DNA of 25,632 nucleotides from an uncultured Collinsella sp. (GCA_900754075.1 CAAEBN010000014.1:1-25632); one strand, 5' to 3'; counted from the stretch's first letter, positions 15,697 through 24,410 are shown. Made by a program: numbers and translations. Notes: generated by a model not told the origin, from the letters alone.

Positions 15697-15763
15697 AGTT
15701 GCGGTGATATAGGGACTGTTTGGCGCTTTGGAGCCTCAAAACAGTCCCTATATCACCGCAACT
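15697..15763. repeat. GTTGCGGTG-family compound inverted repeat, copy 2
   Basis: Perfect 25-bp arms at 15697-15721 and 15739-15763, starting AGTTGCGGTGATATAGGGAC, plus GGC/GCC pairing inside the loop. It lies 50 bases past the stop of the XRE-membrane gene (minus strand). The inner arm (GGGACTG) differs from copies 1 and 3, but both arms changed together. Confidence 0.92.
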
Positions 15764-15813
15764 TGGAAGGGACGGGCGGTGTCGGATGAGTGGCGCTGGC
15801 GGGTTAGGGCGGT

Positions 15814-16734
15814 TTAGGCCTGTTTGCGCTGCTTCCATTGTTTGCGGCACCAGTGCATAAGCGCTTTTACGATGGGAATCGTGATGAGGATGACCCATGC
15901 GGGATGGGGCTGTCCCAGGCAGAGCCACATGTAGAGGAACCAAGTTATGGCAGCTGCCGGGTAGACGGCGTCGACAAGCTTTGACAGATGACGTCGGTCG
16001 ATGAAATCGCCAAGCGCGTAGTAGACGGGAATCAAAAAGACGAGGAAAAGTCCCGTAGTCCACACGCCGCAAATAATGCCGAGCGCCAGATAGGCGAGGG
16101 CGACAAGCACGGGGAAGGGGAACTTATTCCACGCGCGACCGAGCTTGGTGTGGAAATGCTTGCCATGATGGTCGAGCTTGTCGCGCGCCTCTTTCCAGCT
16201 GGAGAATTGTTCGCCGTCGATAACCACGGTGCCATCGGCATTGGTGTGCACGCTGTGCCCGTCGTCCTCTAGCGTGTCAATATGTACGCCGCCCGGCCCC
16301 ACGTGCACCTCTTCACCCTTGCGGTCGTTGGTCACATGGATGCCGCTCCAGCCAACATGTACTTCCTCGCCTTTATTGGGATCAATGACGTGGATACCGC
16401 GCGCGAGGGAAATATCGACAAGTGGCTTGTCGCCGCAATCGGCGTGCTCGGCAGAATCCTCAGCCTCGTCAGCCACATCCGCCGTCTTGGTGTCGGCACT
16501 GCCGTCCTCAAGGTCGTCGGCATCGCTAGCCGCTTCCCCATACAACAGCTCGTCCAACGACACGCCATACAGTGCGGCGAGCGCAATAAGGTTATCGGTA
16601 TCGGGTGAGGACTCACTGCGCTCCCATTTGCTGACAGCCTGGCGACTCACACCCAGCTGGGCGGCAAGCGCCTCCTGAGAAAGCCCGGAAGCCTTGCGGC
16701 GATCAACGAGCCGCTGCGCCATCGCAAGATCCAT
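15814..16734 (-). CDS. XRE regulator fused to an 18-residue repeat region and a membrane domain
   Basis: A 306-residue protein with three parts. Residues 5-62 are an XRE helix-turn-helix (GLSQEALAAQLGVSRQAVSK) of the type common in Firmicutes membrane-linked regulators. Residues 65-110 are acidic and probably disordered. Residues 113-155 are two full 18-residue repeats with the pattern GIHVxxxxKGEEVHVGxx and a partial third. Residues 205-290 hold about three membrane segments (PVLVALAYLALGIICGVW and others). The start at 16734 has AAAGGAA upstream; a frame to 16806 lacks one. It likely senses a membrane or envelope state and controls genes elsewhere. No neighbour is obviously co-transcribed, and the target is unknown. 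Confidence 0.85.
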   Translation of the reverse strand: MDLAMAQRLVDRRKASGLSQEALAAQLGVSRQAVSKWERSESSPDTDNLIALAALYGVSLDELLYGEAASDADDLEDGSADTKTADVADEAEDSAEHADCGDKPLVDISLARGIHVIDPNKGEEVHVGWSGIHVTNDRKGEEVHVGPGGVHIDTLEDDGHSVHTNADGTVVIDGEQFSSWKEARDKLDHHGKHFHTKLGRAWNKFPFPVLVALAYLALGIICGVWTTGLFLVFLIPVYYALGDFIDRRHLSKLVDAVYPAAAITWFLYMWLCLGQPHPAWVILITIPIVKALMHWCRKQWKQRKQA

Positions 16735-16914
16735 GGTGGTTCCTTTCGTTTGATGGTCGAATCGAATGAGCCGAGTATGCCGAGAACAACCGGTAGCGAC
16801 CACCATTTCTAGTTAGAATCTGCCCCAACCCTACCGCAACTATAGGTGGCAAGCCCGATGACCAGCCATTTCATGACAAATGTCAGTGCAAATAACAACC
16901 AAGAGCCCTCTCGA

Positions 16915-16984
16915 TAAGTTGCGGTGGAATAGTTCCCGTTTGGCATAGCAGAGCCATAAACGGGAACTATTCCACCGCAACTTA
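16915..16984. repeat. GTTGCGGTG-family compound inverted repeat, copy 3
   Basis: Perfect 27-bp arms at 16915-16941 and 16958-16984, starting TAAGTTGCGGTGGAATAGTT, with GGC/GCC pairing in the loop. At the inner arm it reads GGAATAGTTCCCG, against GATATAGTTCC in copy 1. It lies between the XRE-membrane gene and the repeat block at 17011. The rest of 16735-16914 shows no gene. Confidence 0.92.
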
Positions 16985-17010
16985 CTATTAGGCCACGCAC
17001 TCGCAGAGTA

Positions 17011-17392
17011 GCTGCGGGTGCCTGGGGTAGGATGCGGCGTGCATTTTTTGGAGTATTCAGCAGCCGAGGGCACCTGCATACTGGATTTTGGGCGAAAGGC
17101 AGGCGCCATGGGCCGCATCCCGTAAAAAACGAGCGGCTCTTGAGGCGTTGGGGGCTCAGAATCAGGACTTTAAGCGCTGTTTTGTGCGCCCGCTCCCACA
17201 CCCGCGGACTCCGGGATGCTGAATTCTCTGGAATTTGCACGCCGCCCCCTGGGTTACCCGCGGGCAAAAAGCAACCGCCCCGCCGAAATATGCAATCGGC
17301 GGGGCGTTTTATGCAAAAATGCGGTTGTGGTACATTACAGCTCGCTACAGCTTGAATCCCAGGCAGGTTACTCGGCGCTCTTGAGGGCGCCG
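17011..17392. repeat. 380-bp dispersed repeat, copy 2, overlapping the permease 3' end
   Basis: Counterpart of 14542-14924. The last 25 bases are the final codons of the FtsX permease gene (product ends GALKSAE) in the minus direction. The remainder is the 3' region of that gene and includes the terminator at 17276. The two copies may be two duplicated gene ends, or one mobile element that carried the gene end with it. A long minus-strand frame over the block (16809-17453) is not a real gene. Confidence 0.88.
17271..17310. terminator. Bidirectional terminator after the FtsX permease operon
   Basis: A perfect 11-bp stem, CGCCCCGCCGA (17276-17286) and TCGGCGGGGCG (17296-17306). On the plus strand TTTT follows; on the minus strand GTTGCTTTTT follows, so it suits the end of the permease transcript, about 60-90 bases past its stop codon. 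Confidence 0.8.
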
Positions 17393-20133
17393 ACCATGTC
17401 GATCTTATTGAGAGTTCGGTTGGTGGCGAGGTTGACGATGATCGTAAAGCCAAAGGAAAGCAGCACGGCGAGCACGTAGCTTAGCGGCTCGACCTCAACG
17501 TCAAAGTACAGCGACGGCATCTGCAGGATGTACGTGAAGCTCTCGGCCAGCAAGCCACCCAGCGGCACGCCCAGCGCAGCGCCGATCGCCGTGAGGATCA
17601 ACGTCTCCTTGTTGACGTAATGGTGCACCTCGCCACGGCGGAAGCCCAGCACCTTGATGGTCGCCAGCTCGCGTTCGCGCTCGGAGATATTCGTGTTGGA
17701 CAGCGTAAACACCACCACAAACGATAGGCACGCCGCCATAAAGGTCACGAGCACCACGACGGAATTGATAATCGTAAAGTTCGCCTCGTAGTTCTCCCAA
17801 TGCTCGGCCGTACTCGAAATCGTAAGCCAACCGTCGCTCTTAAGATTCTTGCTAAACGCAATCTGGTCGGCCGACGAGCCCTTAAGCAGCACAAAGACGC
17901 CGTTAAGGCGTGCGCTTCGGCCAAACGCGCGCTCATAGGTGCCCTGCGTCATGTAAAGCGTGTTGCCCAGATAGTTAAGCGAAATGTCGCTGACTTTGAC
18001 CTTGGCGACATTGAGCGACGAATCCTGGACGTGCGCCGTATCGCCCGGTTGAATCCCCAGCACCAGCTGTGAACTCTTACTCAGATACACGTCTCCGTCA
18101 CGCAAAGACAGTGGCTCTTTGGACTCATCCTCAAGGCGAACGTAATCGCCCAAGTCACCCGTGCGGTCATCGGGCACCACGATCAGCTGCACGGTCTCGC
18201 TCTTTCCGCCGAATGTAAAGGTAACGTTGTCGGTCATAATCGGCAGCGTCGAAGTCACGGTCACGTTGGAATCATTGGCCGCGCCGCGCTCATCCAATGC
18301 CGCGCACGTCTGTGAAAAATCGTCGGGGTTAGCAACCGCCAGCAAGTCATAGCGCGTGATATGCCCGTACTGTTTGGGCGAAAGCGCCACCGACGTGTCG
18401 CGGATGCCCATACCGCAGATCACGAGCGCCGTACAGCCGGCAATACCGAAGATGGTCATAAAGGCACGCTTTTTGTAGCGGAACAGGTTACGCGCCGCCA
18501 CCTTGTTCAAAAAGCCCATGCGACGCCAGATAAAGCCGATGCGCTCAAGCAAGATGCGCGAGCCAGCGCGCGGGGCCTTGGGACGCATAAGCGAGGCCGG
18601 GGTCTCGGCCATCTCGTGGCGGCAGGCGATAATCGTGGCGCCCACCACGCCCACGGCAAACAGCGCCACCGAAACGATCGAGGACACGATGTCGTACGAA
18701 AGCAGCATCTGGGGCAGTGAGTACATATCGTCGAACACCGTAAACAGGAACAGCGGCAGGCCCACAAATCCGATGATGTTGCCGAGCACGCCGCCGATCA
18801 GACACGCCCACAGCGAGTAGTCCACGTATTTGGACAGAATACGCCCGCTCGAATAGCCGAGCGCCTTGTACAGGCCAATGAGCGTGCGCTCTTCCTCGAC
18901 CATGCGCGTGGCGGTGGTAAGGCTGATGAGCACGGCGACGATAAAGAAGATGAACGGGAACACCGTGGCGATGGCCTCAATTGACGAGCTATCGCTCTCC
19001 ACGCTCGAGTAGCTTGCGATATTGCCGCGGTCCTGGATGTACCAGGTGCATTCACCAAGGTCAGAGAGCTCGGCGCGGGCATCGGCAAACTGCTGGTCGG
19101 CGGCGGCACGGCGCTGGTCCAGGTCGGCTTGCGCCTGCGCACGCTCGTCGCTGCCCTCGGCCATGCGATTGATGTTGTCCTGCTCAATCCCAAAGAGCAT
19201 ATTCGCCTGGCGCTCGGCCGCATCCAAGCTTGCCGGCGTGTCGACCGTCAGTTCCTGAGCGCGCGCTTTCTCACGCTCCTCGCGGATCTTCTCGATATTG
19301 CCCTTGACCTCATTGATCTTTGCCGCGTAGGAATCCGAATAGGAGTTGAGGCTCTTGGCTCCCTCGACGATCACGTGGACCGCGGAGTAGGAAGAAGATG
19401 TCGCGGCGTCCTCGCTCACATAGAACTTATAGTCCGCCGCCGAAGCAGCGCGAAAGGCGTTGACTGTCGAGTCAGAACTTACATCAGTGGGGTCGAGGAC
19501 CTCGGCCGTAATGGTGTAATCGCCCGCGGCAAACTGGTCCTTGGCGCTTTGATTGGACGAGCTTGCGTCATTGGCGGCAAAACTCACGGTATCGCCGATT
19601 TTCTTGCCCGATGCCTTCAGGAACTTCGAAGTCACCGCGACTTCATCGGCGCTCTCGGGCAAATCGCCGTTCACGAGCACCGGCTGATCGATGTTCTCCT
19701 TGGAGAGACTCTGCACGACCACGCGCTCGCGCGTTGTACCCACGGCGGTGTAGGCGGTCTCGGTGTAGATGCCCTCGGCCGTCTCGACGCCATCGACCTC
19801 TTGGATGGCGGCGAGATCATCGTCGGTCAGGCCATAAGTCGACTGGACGTTGATATCGTAGACATTCTGCTGGTCAAAGTAGGCGTCAACCGAATCGCAC
19901 AGGTCCTCGCAGCCCGCCTTAAGACCGCACATCACACTCACGCCGAGCGCGGTGATGACCACGATAGATAGGAAGCGCTTAAGACTGCCTCGGATTGTGC
20001 GATAGATGCCACGGCGAAACACCGTCGGCACCATGTCGTTTGAGCTTTGGGCGGTGCGGTAGGTCGTAAACTCCTGGTCGCGACTCACGTGCTGCGCATC
20101 GTGGTTCTGGCTGTTTTGGCGGTCCTGGTCCAT
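17368..20133 (-). CDS. FtsX-like ABC transporter permease with large extracytoplasmic domain
   Basis: A protein of about 921 residues. An N-terminal hydrophilic tail of some 40 residues precedes a first membrane segment (RFLSIVVITALGVSVMCG). A large extracytoplasmic region follows, with an EKIREEREKARAQE coiled coil and an Ala/Gln-rich helix, then an FtsX block of three segments (FPFIFFIVAVLISLTTATR onward). After a soluble domain, a second FtsX block lies at the C-terminus (VVVLVTFMAACLSFVVV). This is the MacB/LolC-like architecture with duplicated FtsX domains in one chain. It likely exports or mechanically acts on an envelope substrate with the ATPase upstream. ATG at 20133 lies five bases after the ATPase stop; a GTG at 20145 would overlap it. 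No adjacent regulator pair is seen. Confidence 0.9.
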   Translation of the reverse strand: MDQDRQNSQNHDAQHVSRDQEFTTYRTAQSSNDMVPTVFRRGIYRTIRGSLKRFLSIVVITALGVSVMCGLKAGCEDLCDSVDAYFDQQNVYDINVQSTYGLTDDDLAAIQEVDGVETAEGIYTETAYTAVGTTRERVVVQSLSKENIDQPVLVNGDLPESADEVAVTSKFLKASGKKIGDTVSFAANDASSSNQSAKDQFAAGDYTITAEVLDPTDVSSDSTVNAFRAASAADYKFYVSEDAATSSSYSAVHVIVEGAKSLNSYSDSYAAKINEVKGNIEKIREEREKARAQELTVDTPASLDAAERQANMLFGIEQDNINRMAEGSDERAQAQADLDQRRAAADQQFADARAELSDLGECTWYIQDRGNIASYSSVESDSSSIEAIATVFPFIFFIVAVLISLTTATRMVEEERTLIGLYKALGYSSGRILSKYVDYSLWACLIGGVLGNIIGFVGLPLFLFTVFDDMYSLPQMLLSYDIVSSIVSVALFAVGVVGATIIACRHEMAETPASLMRPKAPRAGSRILLERIGFIWRRMGFLNKVAARNLFRYKKRAFMTIFGIAGCTALVICGMGIRDTSVALSPKQYGHITRYDLLAVANPDDFSQTCAALDERGAANDSNVTVTSTLPIMTDNVTFTFGGKSETVQLIVVPDDRTGDLGDYVRLEDESKEPLSLRDGDVYLSKSSQLVLGIQPGDTAHVQDSSLNVAKVKVSDISLNYLGNTLYMTQGTYERAFGRSARLNGVFVLLKGSSADQIAFSKNLKSDGWLTISSTAEHWENYEANFTIINSVVVLVTFMAACLSFVVVFTLSNTNISERERELATIKVLGFRRGEVHHYVNKETLILTAIGAALGVPLGGLLAESFTYILQMPSLYFDVEVEPLSYVLAVLLSFGFTIIVNLATNRTLNKIDMVGALKSAE

Positions 20134-20138
20134 GGGCG

Positions 20139-20840
<702 letters not shown>

Positions 20841-20893
20841 CGATCGGTTCCCATCTGGTCGGATAACTCTTTAGTATTACCCATTTCACGCCA

Positions 20894-20930
20894 ACCAAAA
20901 AGGGACAGGTTCATTTTGGCAGGTTTTATA
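20894..20930. repeat. CCTGTCCCTTTTTGG hairpin repeat, copy 3
   Basis: Reverse orientation: ACCAAAAAGGGACAGGTTCA followed by TTTTGGCAGGTTTTAT. The outer stem is incomplete on one side (ACCAA instead of GCCAA). It sits between the ABC operon start and the GyrI-like gene. No gene is seen in the rest of 20841-21041. Confidence 0.85.
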
Positions 20931-21041
20931 TGGGGAAATGGCGGCTATAGATGAGGCGCCGGGAAGGCAGAGAAATCATCGACGGGATCGGGCCGACCGC
21001 CAAACACAACGCACGTATCTCAATCTGTCAGCCAAATTATT

Positions 21042-21070
21042 CGAACAGCTGTTCGTTTCTATGATATGAT
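21042..21070 (+). promoter_or_regulatory. LexA-type SOS box overlapping the promoter of the GyrI-like gene
   Basis: A perfect 14-bp palindrome CGAACAGCTGTTCG (21042-21055) fits the LexA box of Actinobacteria (TCGAAC-N4-GTTCGA) at 15 of 16 positions including the flanking T. Two overlapping TATGAT -10 candidates follow at 21060 and 21065, so the box covers the -35 to spacer region, where LexA would block polymerase. The start codon is 42 bases further on. Confidence 0.6.
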
Positions 21071-21111
21071 TCCGTTATCTAAGCAGGCCAATACGCAGAA
21101 AGGCGGCCAAC

Positions 21112-21750
21112 ATGGCGTTCGACTTTAAGAAGGAATGCAAGGAGCTCTACAAACCTGCAAGCAAGCCGAGTATCGTAACCGTCCCGCCTATGAGCTACGT
21201 TGCCGTTCGCGGAAAGGGCGACCCAAATACCGAAGGTGGCGAGTATCAAAACGCCCTGCCGCTGCTTTACGGCATCGCCTATACCGTCAAGATGTCGAAG
21301 AAAGGCTCAAGGAATATCGAGGGCTATTTCGACTTTGTGGTACCGCCGCTCGAGGGTTTCTGGTGGCAAGACTCCCCGAGCAGCGACATCGATTATGTAC
21401 GCAAGGACGATTTCAACTTTATCTCGTGCATCCGCCTGCCCGATTTCGTCACCCGAGATGACTTTGACTGGGCGGTCGCGGAAGCCACGACCAAAAAGAA
21501 ACTGGACTTTTCCGCCGTCGAACTGCTTAAAGTTGACGAGGGCCTCTGCGTTCAATGCATGCACACCGGGCCCTACGACAACGAGCCGGCAACCGTAGAC
21601 GCCATGCATGAATATGCGACCGAGCTGGGCTATGTCCCCGACTTCTCAGACACCCGTTTACATCACGAAATCTATCTCTCCGATCCACGCAAATGTGCAC
21701 CGGAGAAACTTAAGACTGTGGTTCGTCATCCTATCAAGCGCGCTGAATAG
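21112..21750 (+). CDS. GyrI-like small-molecule-binding domain protein
   Basis: A 212-residue soluble protein of the GyrI-like/SOUL fold group. It shows the motifs YVAVRGKGDPN near residues 28-38 and HHEIYLSDPRK near the C-terminus (about 183-193), both typical of stand-alone GyrI-like proteins. These bind small molecules; some relatives (SbmC/GyrI) inhibit DNA gyrase and protect against toxins, but this one need not. AAAGGCGG lies 6 bases before the ATG. A LexA-type box in its promoter suggests induction by DNA damage, as E. coli sbmC is. It is a single gene between the ABC operon and the two-component system, with no clear terminator. Confidence 0.82.
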   Translation: MAFDFKKECKELYKPASKPSIVTVPPMSYVAVRGKGDPNTEGGEYQNALPLLYGIAYTVKMSKKGSRNIEGYFDFVVPPLEGFWWQDSPSSDIDYVRKDDFNFISCIRLPDFVTRDDFDWAVAEATTKKKLDFSAVELLKVDEGLCVQCMHTGPYDNEPATVDAMHEYATELGYVPDFSDTRLHHEIYLSDPRKCAPEKLKTVVRHPIKRAE

Positions 21751-21927
21751 CGTGGGGCGTCATTTCACGCGTTAGGTTTTAAGCCAGCCAACCAGCCGCC
21801 TCCTAGGCCGTCCGGTAATAATCTTGACGCGGCCCGTCGCATCTCATAAGTTTGTTTTGCTAAAGCTGGAAAGCCTCTCAACGATGCGCAACTCCAGCTC
21901 TTTTTCTATCGAGAGAGCAAGCCATTC

Positions 21928-22064
21928 GGAAAGCGCGTCCCGTTCCGGGGGTCCAAACTGGGATACCGTTTCCGGAACGACCCCCTAGGGAAACTGCGTC
22001 CCGTTCTGAAGCCTCAAACTGGGATGCTGTTTCCGCTAGGCGCCCCAAGAGGAAAGTGCGTCCC
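21928..22064. repeat. Tandem 61-bp repeats, each an inverted repeat (GGAAACTGCGTCCC)
   Basis: Unit 1 runs 21928-21973 (GGAAAGCGCGTCCC to GGGATACCGTTTCC), unit 2 21989-22034 (GGAAACTGCGTCCC to GGGATGCTGTTTCC), and a half unit lies at 22051-22064 (GGAAAGTGCGTCCC). Starts are spaced 61 and 62 bases. Within each full unit the ends are nearly complementary. The short minus-strand frame through it (21878-22066) is not supported. The rest of 21751-21927 has no gene. Confidence 0.82.
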
Positions 22065-22129
22065 ACTCCGCAGCGTCACGCCGGAACGCACCCTCCGCCC
22101 ACAGCCTCCTCCGTCGACGTTTCCCCAGA

Positions 22130-22172
22130 TAAAACCTGCCAAAATAAACCTGTCCCTTTTTGGCAGGTTTTA
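22130..22172 (-). terminator. CCTGTCCCTTTTTGG hairpin repeat, copy 4, overlapping the kinase stop codon
   Basis: The most complete copy: TAAAACCTGCCAAAA (22130-22144), a 13-base loop, and TTTTGGCAGGTTTTA (22158-22172). Its last three bases supply the TAA stop of the histidine kinase gene. On the minus strand the hairpin is followed by TATCTG after TTTTA, so it probably also ends the transcript. Confidence 0.85.
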
Positions 22173-23549
22173 GAGGCGAACGGTGAAGGTGATCTGGTTG
22201 CCGTGGCCGCAGACAGAAGCGCTCCCGCCATGGGCCTCGGCGATGGCTCGCACCACGGATAGGCCCACGCCCGAACCGCCTGTCTTGGAGCTGCGCGACA
22301 CATCCGCACGATAGAAGCGATCGAACAATCGATCTAGGTCGCCTTCGGGCAGCTCGTCCACGGCGTTCGATACGACAAGCTCGGTGGCGCCCTTACCCTG
22401 ACCGCGCGAGACGACACGCAGGATCAACTCAATTACACTGCCCTCACTCGCATAGCGCGTGGCGTTATCCAGCAGCAACTCAACCACCTGCGCCACCGCT
22501 GCAGCGTCGGCATGGGCCCGCACACCACTCGCGATCGACGTCGACAGCCGCTTTCCACGCGAAACCGCCACCGATTCAAACGGCGCCGCCGCCTTGTCCA
22601 CGGCCTCCGAAAGATCGATCGATGTCATGGCAAAGCCCGCCGAGCCCTCGTCCATACGCGCCAGGAACACCAGACGCTCCGTCAGCGCCGTCAGCCGCGC
22701 GACCTGCTCGTGAATGCTCTGCGTCCACTCGCTCTCGCCGCTCTCGATCTCTTGTACCTCGTTAGCGGCGTCGATCACGGCCAGCGGCGTCTTAATCTCG
22801 TGGCTTGCATCGGTAATAAAGCGCTTTTGCTTGCTGTAGCTCTCGACCATCGGTCGAATCACCGCACCCGAAGCACCCGCCACAATTGCCAGCACCGCCA
22901 GCCAGCCAATGCAACTGATTGCCACGCTCGCGCTCAAAAACGAATGAAAGCTTGCAAGCTCGCGCGAGCAGTCCACGAACACATAGGTTGTCTCGTCACC
23001 CTGAACCGTAACCGTATAGCGGTAGTTACCAGAAAAGCCCGAGGTCCAGCCCTTGGAATATAGTCCTGCAGCGATGCGGGCGGCACGCTTGGCACCCACC
23101 GCGGCAATGCGGGCCGTGTTGACATCGGTCACCTGCCCGCCGGCAATCGACACCGTAAAGTAGCGCGTGTCGAAGGGAGACTCCGCCGTCATGCCTTCAA
23201 AATGCCCATCGCGAATGGCCGCCCGGTTACCGGTAGCAACCTTGCCGGCAACCGCATCCTGACCGGGATCGGTCTTAGGCTCGTCCTCCCAATCAATGCC
23301 ATCCTTGCCTGCCAAGATATAGTCCAGGCGAGCATCGGCCATCTTGCAGATATGCGAGTAGTTGACGACGTTGATGCCGACAATAATGAGCGTAAACACG
23401 ACGGTCACGGCACCCATGGCAACCAAGATGAACTTGCGACGCAGGCGGCGGCCCATTGCACTGGCAGCATCGGCGCGCCCCGGATTGCCCGAGTCCGCGC
23501 CCATGCCGAGCTTTGCCGTCGCGCGCTTCCACCACGCGCTCACGCTCAC
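22170..23549 (-). CDS. Sensor histidine kinase
   Basis: A 459-residue membrane kinase. Residues 1-38 are cytoplasmic, TM1 spans about 40-62 and TM2 about 205-230, with a roughly 140-residue extracytoplasmic sensor domain between. The phospho-accepting H250 is in FITDASHEIKTP, the N box is ELLLDNATRYA, the F box LFDRFYRAD, and the G2 box GGSGVGLSVV. It should phosphorylate the response regulator encoded just upstream. The GTG start at 23549 lies two bases after the regulator stop and has GAGGAAAG upstream. The signal sensed is unknown. The stop codon is contributed by a dispersed repeat, so the C-terminus may have been reshaped when that repeat arrived. Confidence 0.93.
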   Translation of the reverse strand: MSVSAWWKRATAKLGMGADSGNPGRADAASAMGRRLRRKFILVAMGAVTVVFTLIIVGINVVNYSHICKMADARLDYILAGKDGIDWEDEPKTDPGQDAVAGKVATGNRAAIRDGHFEGMTAESPFDTRYFTVSIAGGQVTDVNTARIAAVGAKRAARIAAGLYSKGWTSGFSGNYRYTVTVQGDETTYVFVDCSRELASFHSFLSASVAISCIGWLAVLAIVAGASGAVIRPMVESYSKQKRFITDASHEIKTPLAVIDAANEVQEIESGESEWTQSIHEQVARLTALTERLVFLARMDEGSAGFAMTSIDLSEAVDKAAAPFESVAVSRGKRLSTSIASGVRAHADAAAVAQVVELLLDNATRYASEGSVIELILRVVSRGQGKGATELVVSNAVDELPEGDLDRLFDRFYRADVSRSSKTGGSGVGLSVVRAIAEAHGGSASVCGHGNQITFTVRL

Positions 23550-23551
23550 GC

Positions 23552-24235
23552 TTATTCGCTTTCCTCGACAACCTCGAGCGAATAGCCCTGGTTGCGCGAT
23601 GCGCGAATGGCCACGTCGGCACCAAGCGCCGTCAGCTTTTTACGCAGGTATGAGATGTAGACCCACACCACGTTGGCACCTTCGGGCGCGTCCTCGCCCC
23701 AAACCTCGAGCATCAGACGCTCGGTGGGCATGCGCGTCCCGGCGTTGCGCATAAAGAGTTCCATAAGCTGAAACTCACGATTGGCTAGGTGTTCCTCGCC
23801 CAAGGGACCCACAAGCGTGCAAGCCGCCGTGTCGAGGCGTACGTTGCCCACGCTGAGCGTCGTGGCGTCAATTGCCGTCGCGGCACGCGTCATGGCACGG
23901 ATGCGCGCGAGCAGCTCCTTGGCGGCAAACGGCTTAGTCAGATAGTCGTTGGCGCCGGCATCCAGACCCTCGACCTTATCGGACACCTCGCTTTTTGCCG
24001 TGAGCATGATGATGGGCAGGCGTTTACCGGCTTCACGCGTGCGTTTGAGCACCTCGATGCCATCCATGCCGGGCATCATGATATCTAGGATTGCGGCGTC
24101 ATAGTCGTTGGCGAGCAGATATTCGAACGCCGTCAGACCGTCGAGCGCCGTATCGACCTCGTAGTCGCTATGTTGAAGAATCGTGGTGAGGGCGCGGGAG
24201 AGGCCGGGTTCGTCCTCGGCAAGCATCAGCTTCAT
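23552..24235 (-). CDS. OmpR-family response regulator
   Basis: A 227-residue two-domain regulator. The receiver has acidic E7-D8, acceptor D51 (LDIMMPG), T79 and K101 (KPF). The C-terminal winged helix spans about 130-222 with LANREFQLMELFMRN, VWVYISYLRKKL and NQGYSLEV. It works with the histidine kinase encoded two bases downstream. AAAGGAA lies upstream of the start. Paired CTTAG and CTTAA repeats in the 24302-24370 region are candidates for its own binding sites, which would mean autoregulation. The other targets are unknown. Confidence 0.94.
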   Translation of the reverse strand: MKLMLAEDEPGLSRALTTILQHSDYEVDTALDGLTAFEYLLANDYDAAILDIMMPGMDGIEVLKRTREAGKRLPIIMLTAKSEVSDKVEGLDAGANDYLTKPFAAKELLARIRAMTRAATAIDATTLSVGNVRLDTAACTLVGPLGEEHLANREFQLMELFMRNAGTRMPTERLMLEVWGEDAPEGANVVWVYISYLRKKLTALGADVAIRASRNQGYSLEVVEESE

Positions 24236-24301
24236 GGTTGTTCCTTTGGCGCACGGCTCTACAGGTTTCGATACCGCCGATGATAGCGCACCGCCAGCCG
24301 T

Positions 24302-24371
24302 CTTAGCGCAGCCTTAGCTGCTCAACCTGCGCGTTTTCAAATACGCAGGATTTGGCTTAACCAAACTTAAG
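24302..24371 (-). promoter_or_regulatory. Paired direct repeats, candidate OmpR-type binding sites upstream of the two-component operon
   Basis: Two CTTAG repeats at 24302 and 24313 (period 11) and two CTTAA repeats at 24356 and 24366 (period 10) lie 67-136 bases upstream of the response regulator start. Direct repeats of one helical turn are the usual OmpR-family target. A TATCAT -10 candidate follows on the minus strand near 24282. Confidence 0.4.
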
Positions 24372-24410
24372 GCGCAGATGCCGAGCGCTTGGACGCATGC
24401 CGGTCGCGAA

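Noticed and set aside
15398..15789. Small plus-strand ORFs in the 15.4-15.8 kb gap
   Set aside because: They run through inverted-repeat arms and have no start signal.
16809..17453. Long minus-strand frame (214 codons) over the second 380-bp repeat
   Set aside because: It runs from inside the permease gene in another frame through repeat and hairpin DNA. Its translation is Pro/Arg/Cys-rich, and the corresponding frame in the first repeat copy is shifted.
21928..22064. CRISPR array
   Set aside because: The units are adjacent 61-bp inverted repeats with imperfect identity and no unique spacers, and no cas gene is present.
21878..22066. Small minus-strand ORF of 62 codons
   Set aside because: It consists of the 61-bp tandem repeats and has no family resemblance or ribosome binding site.
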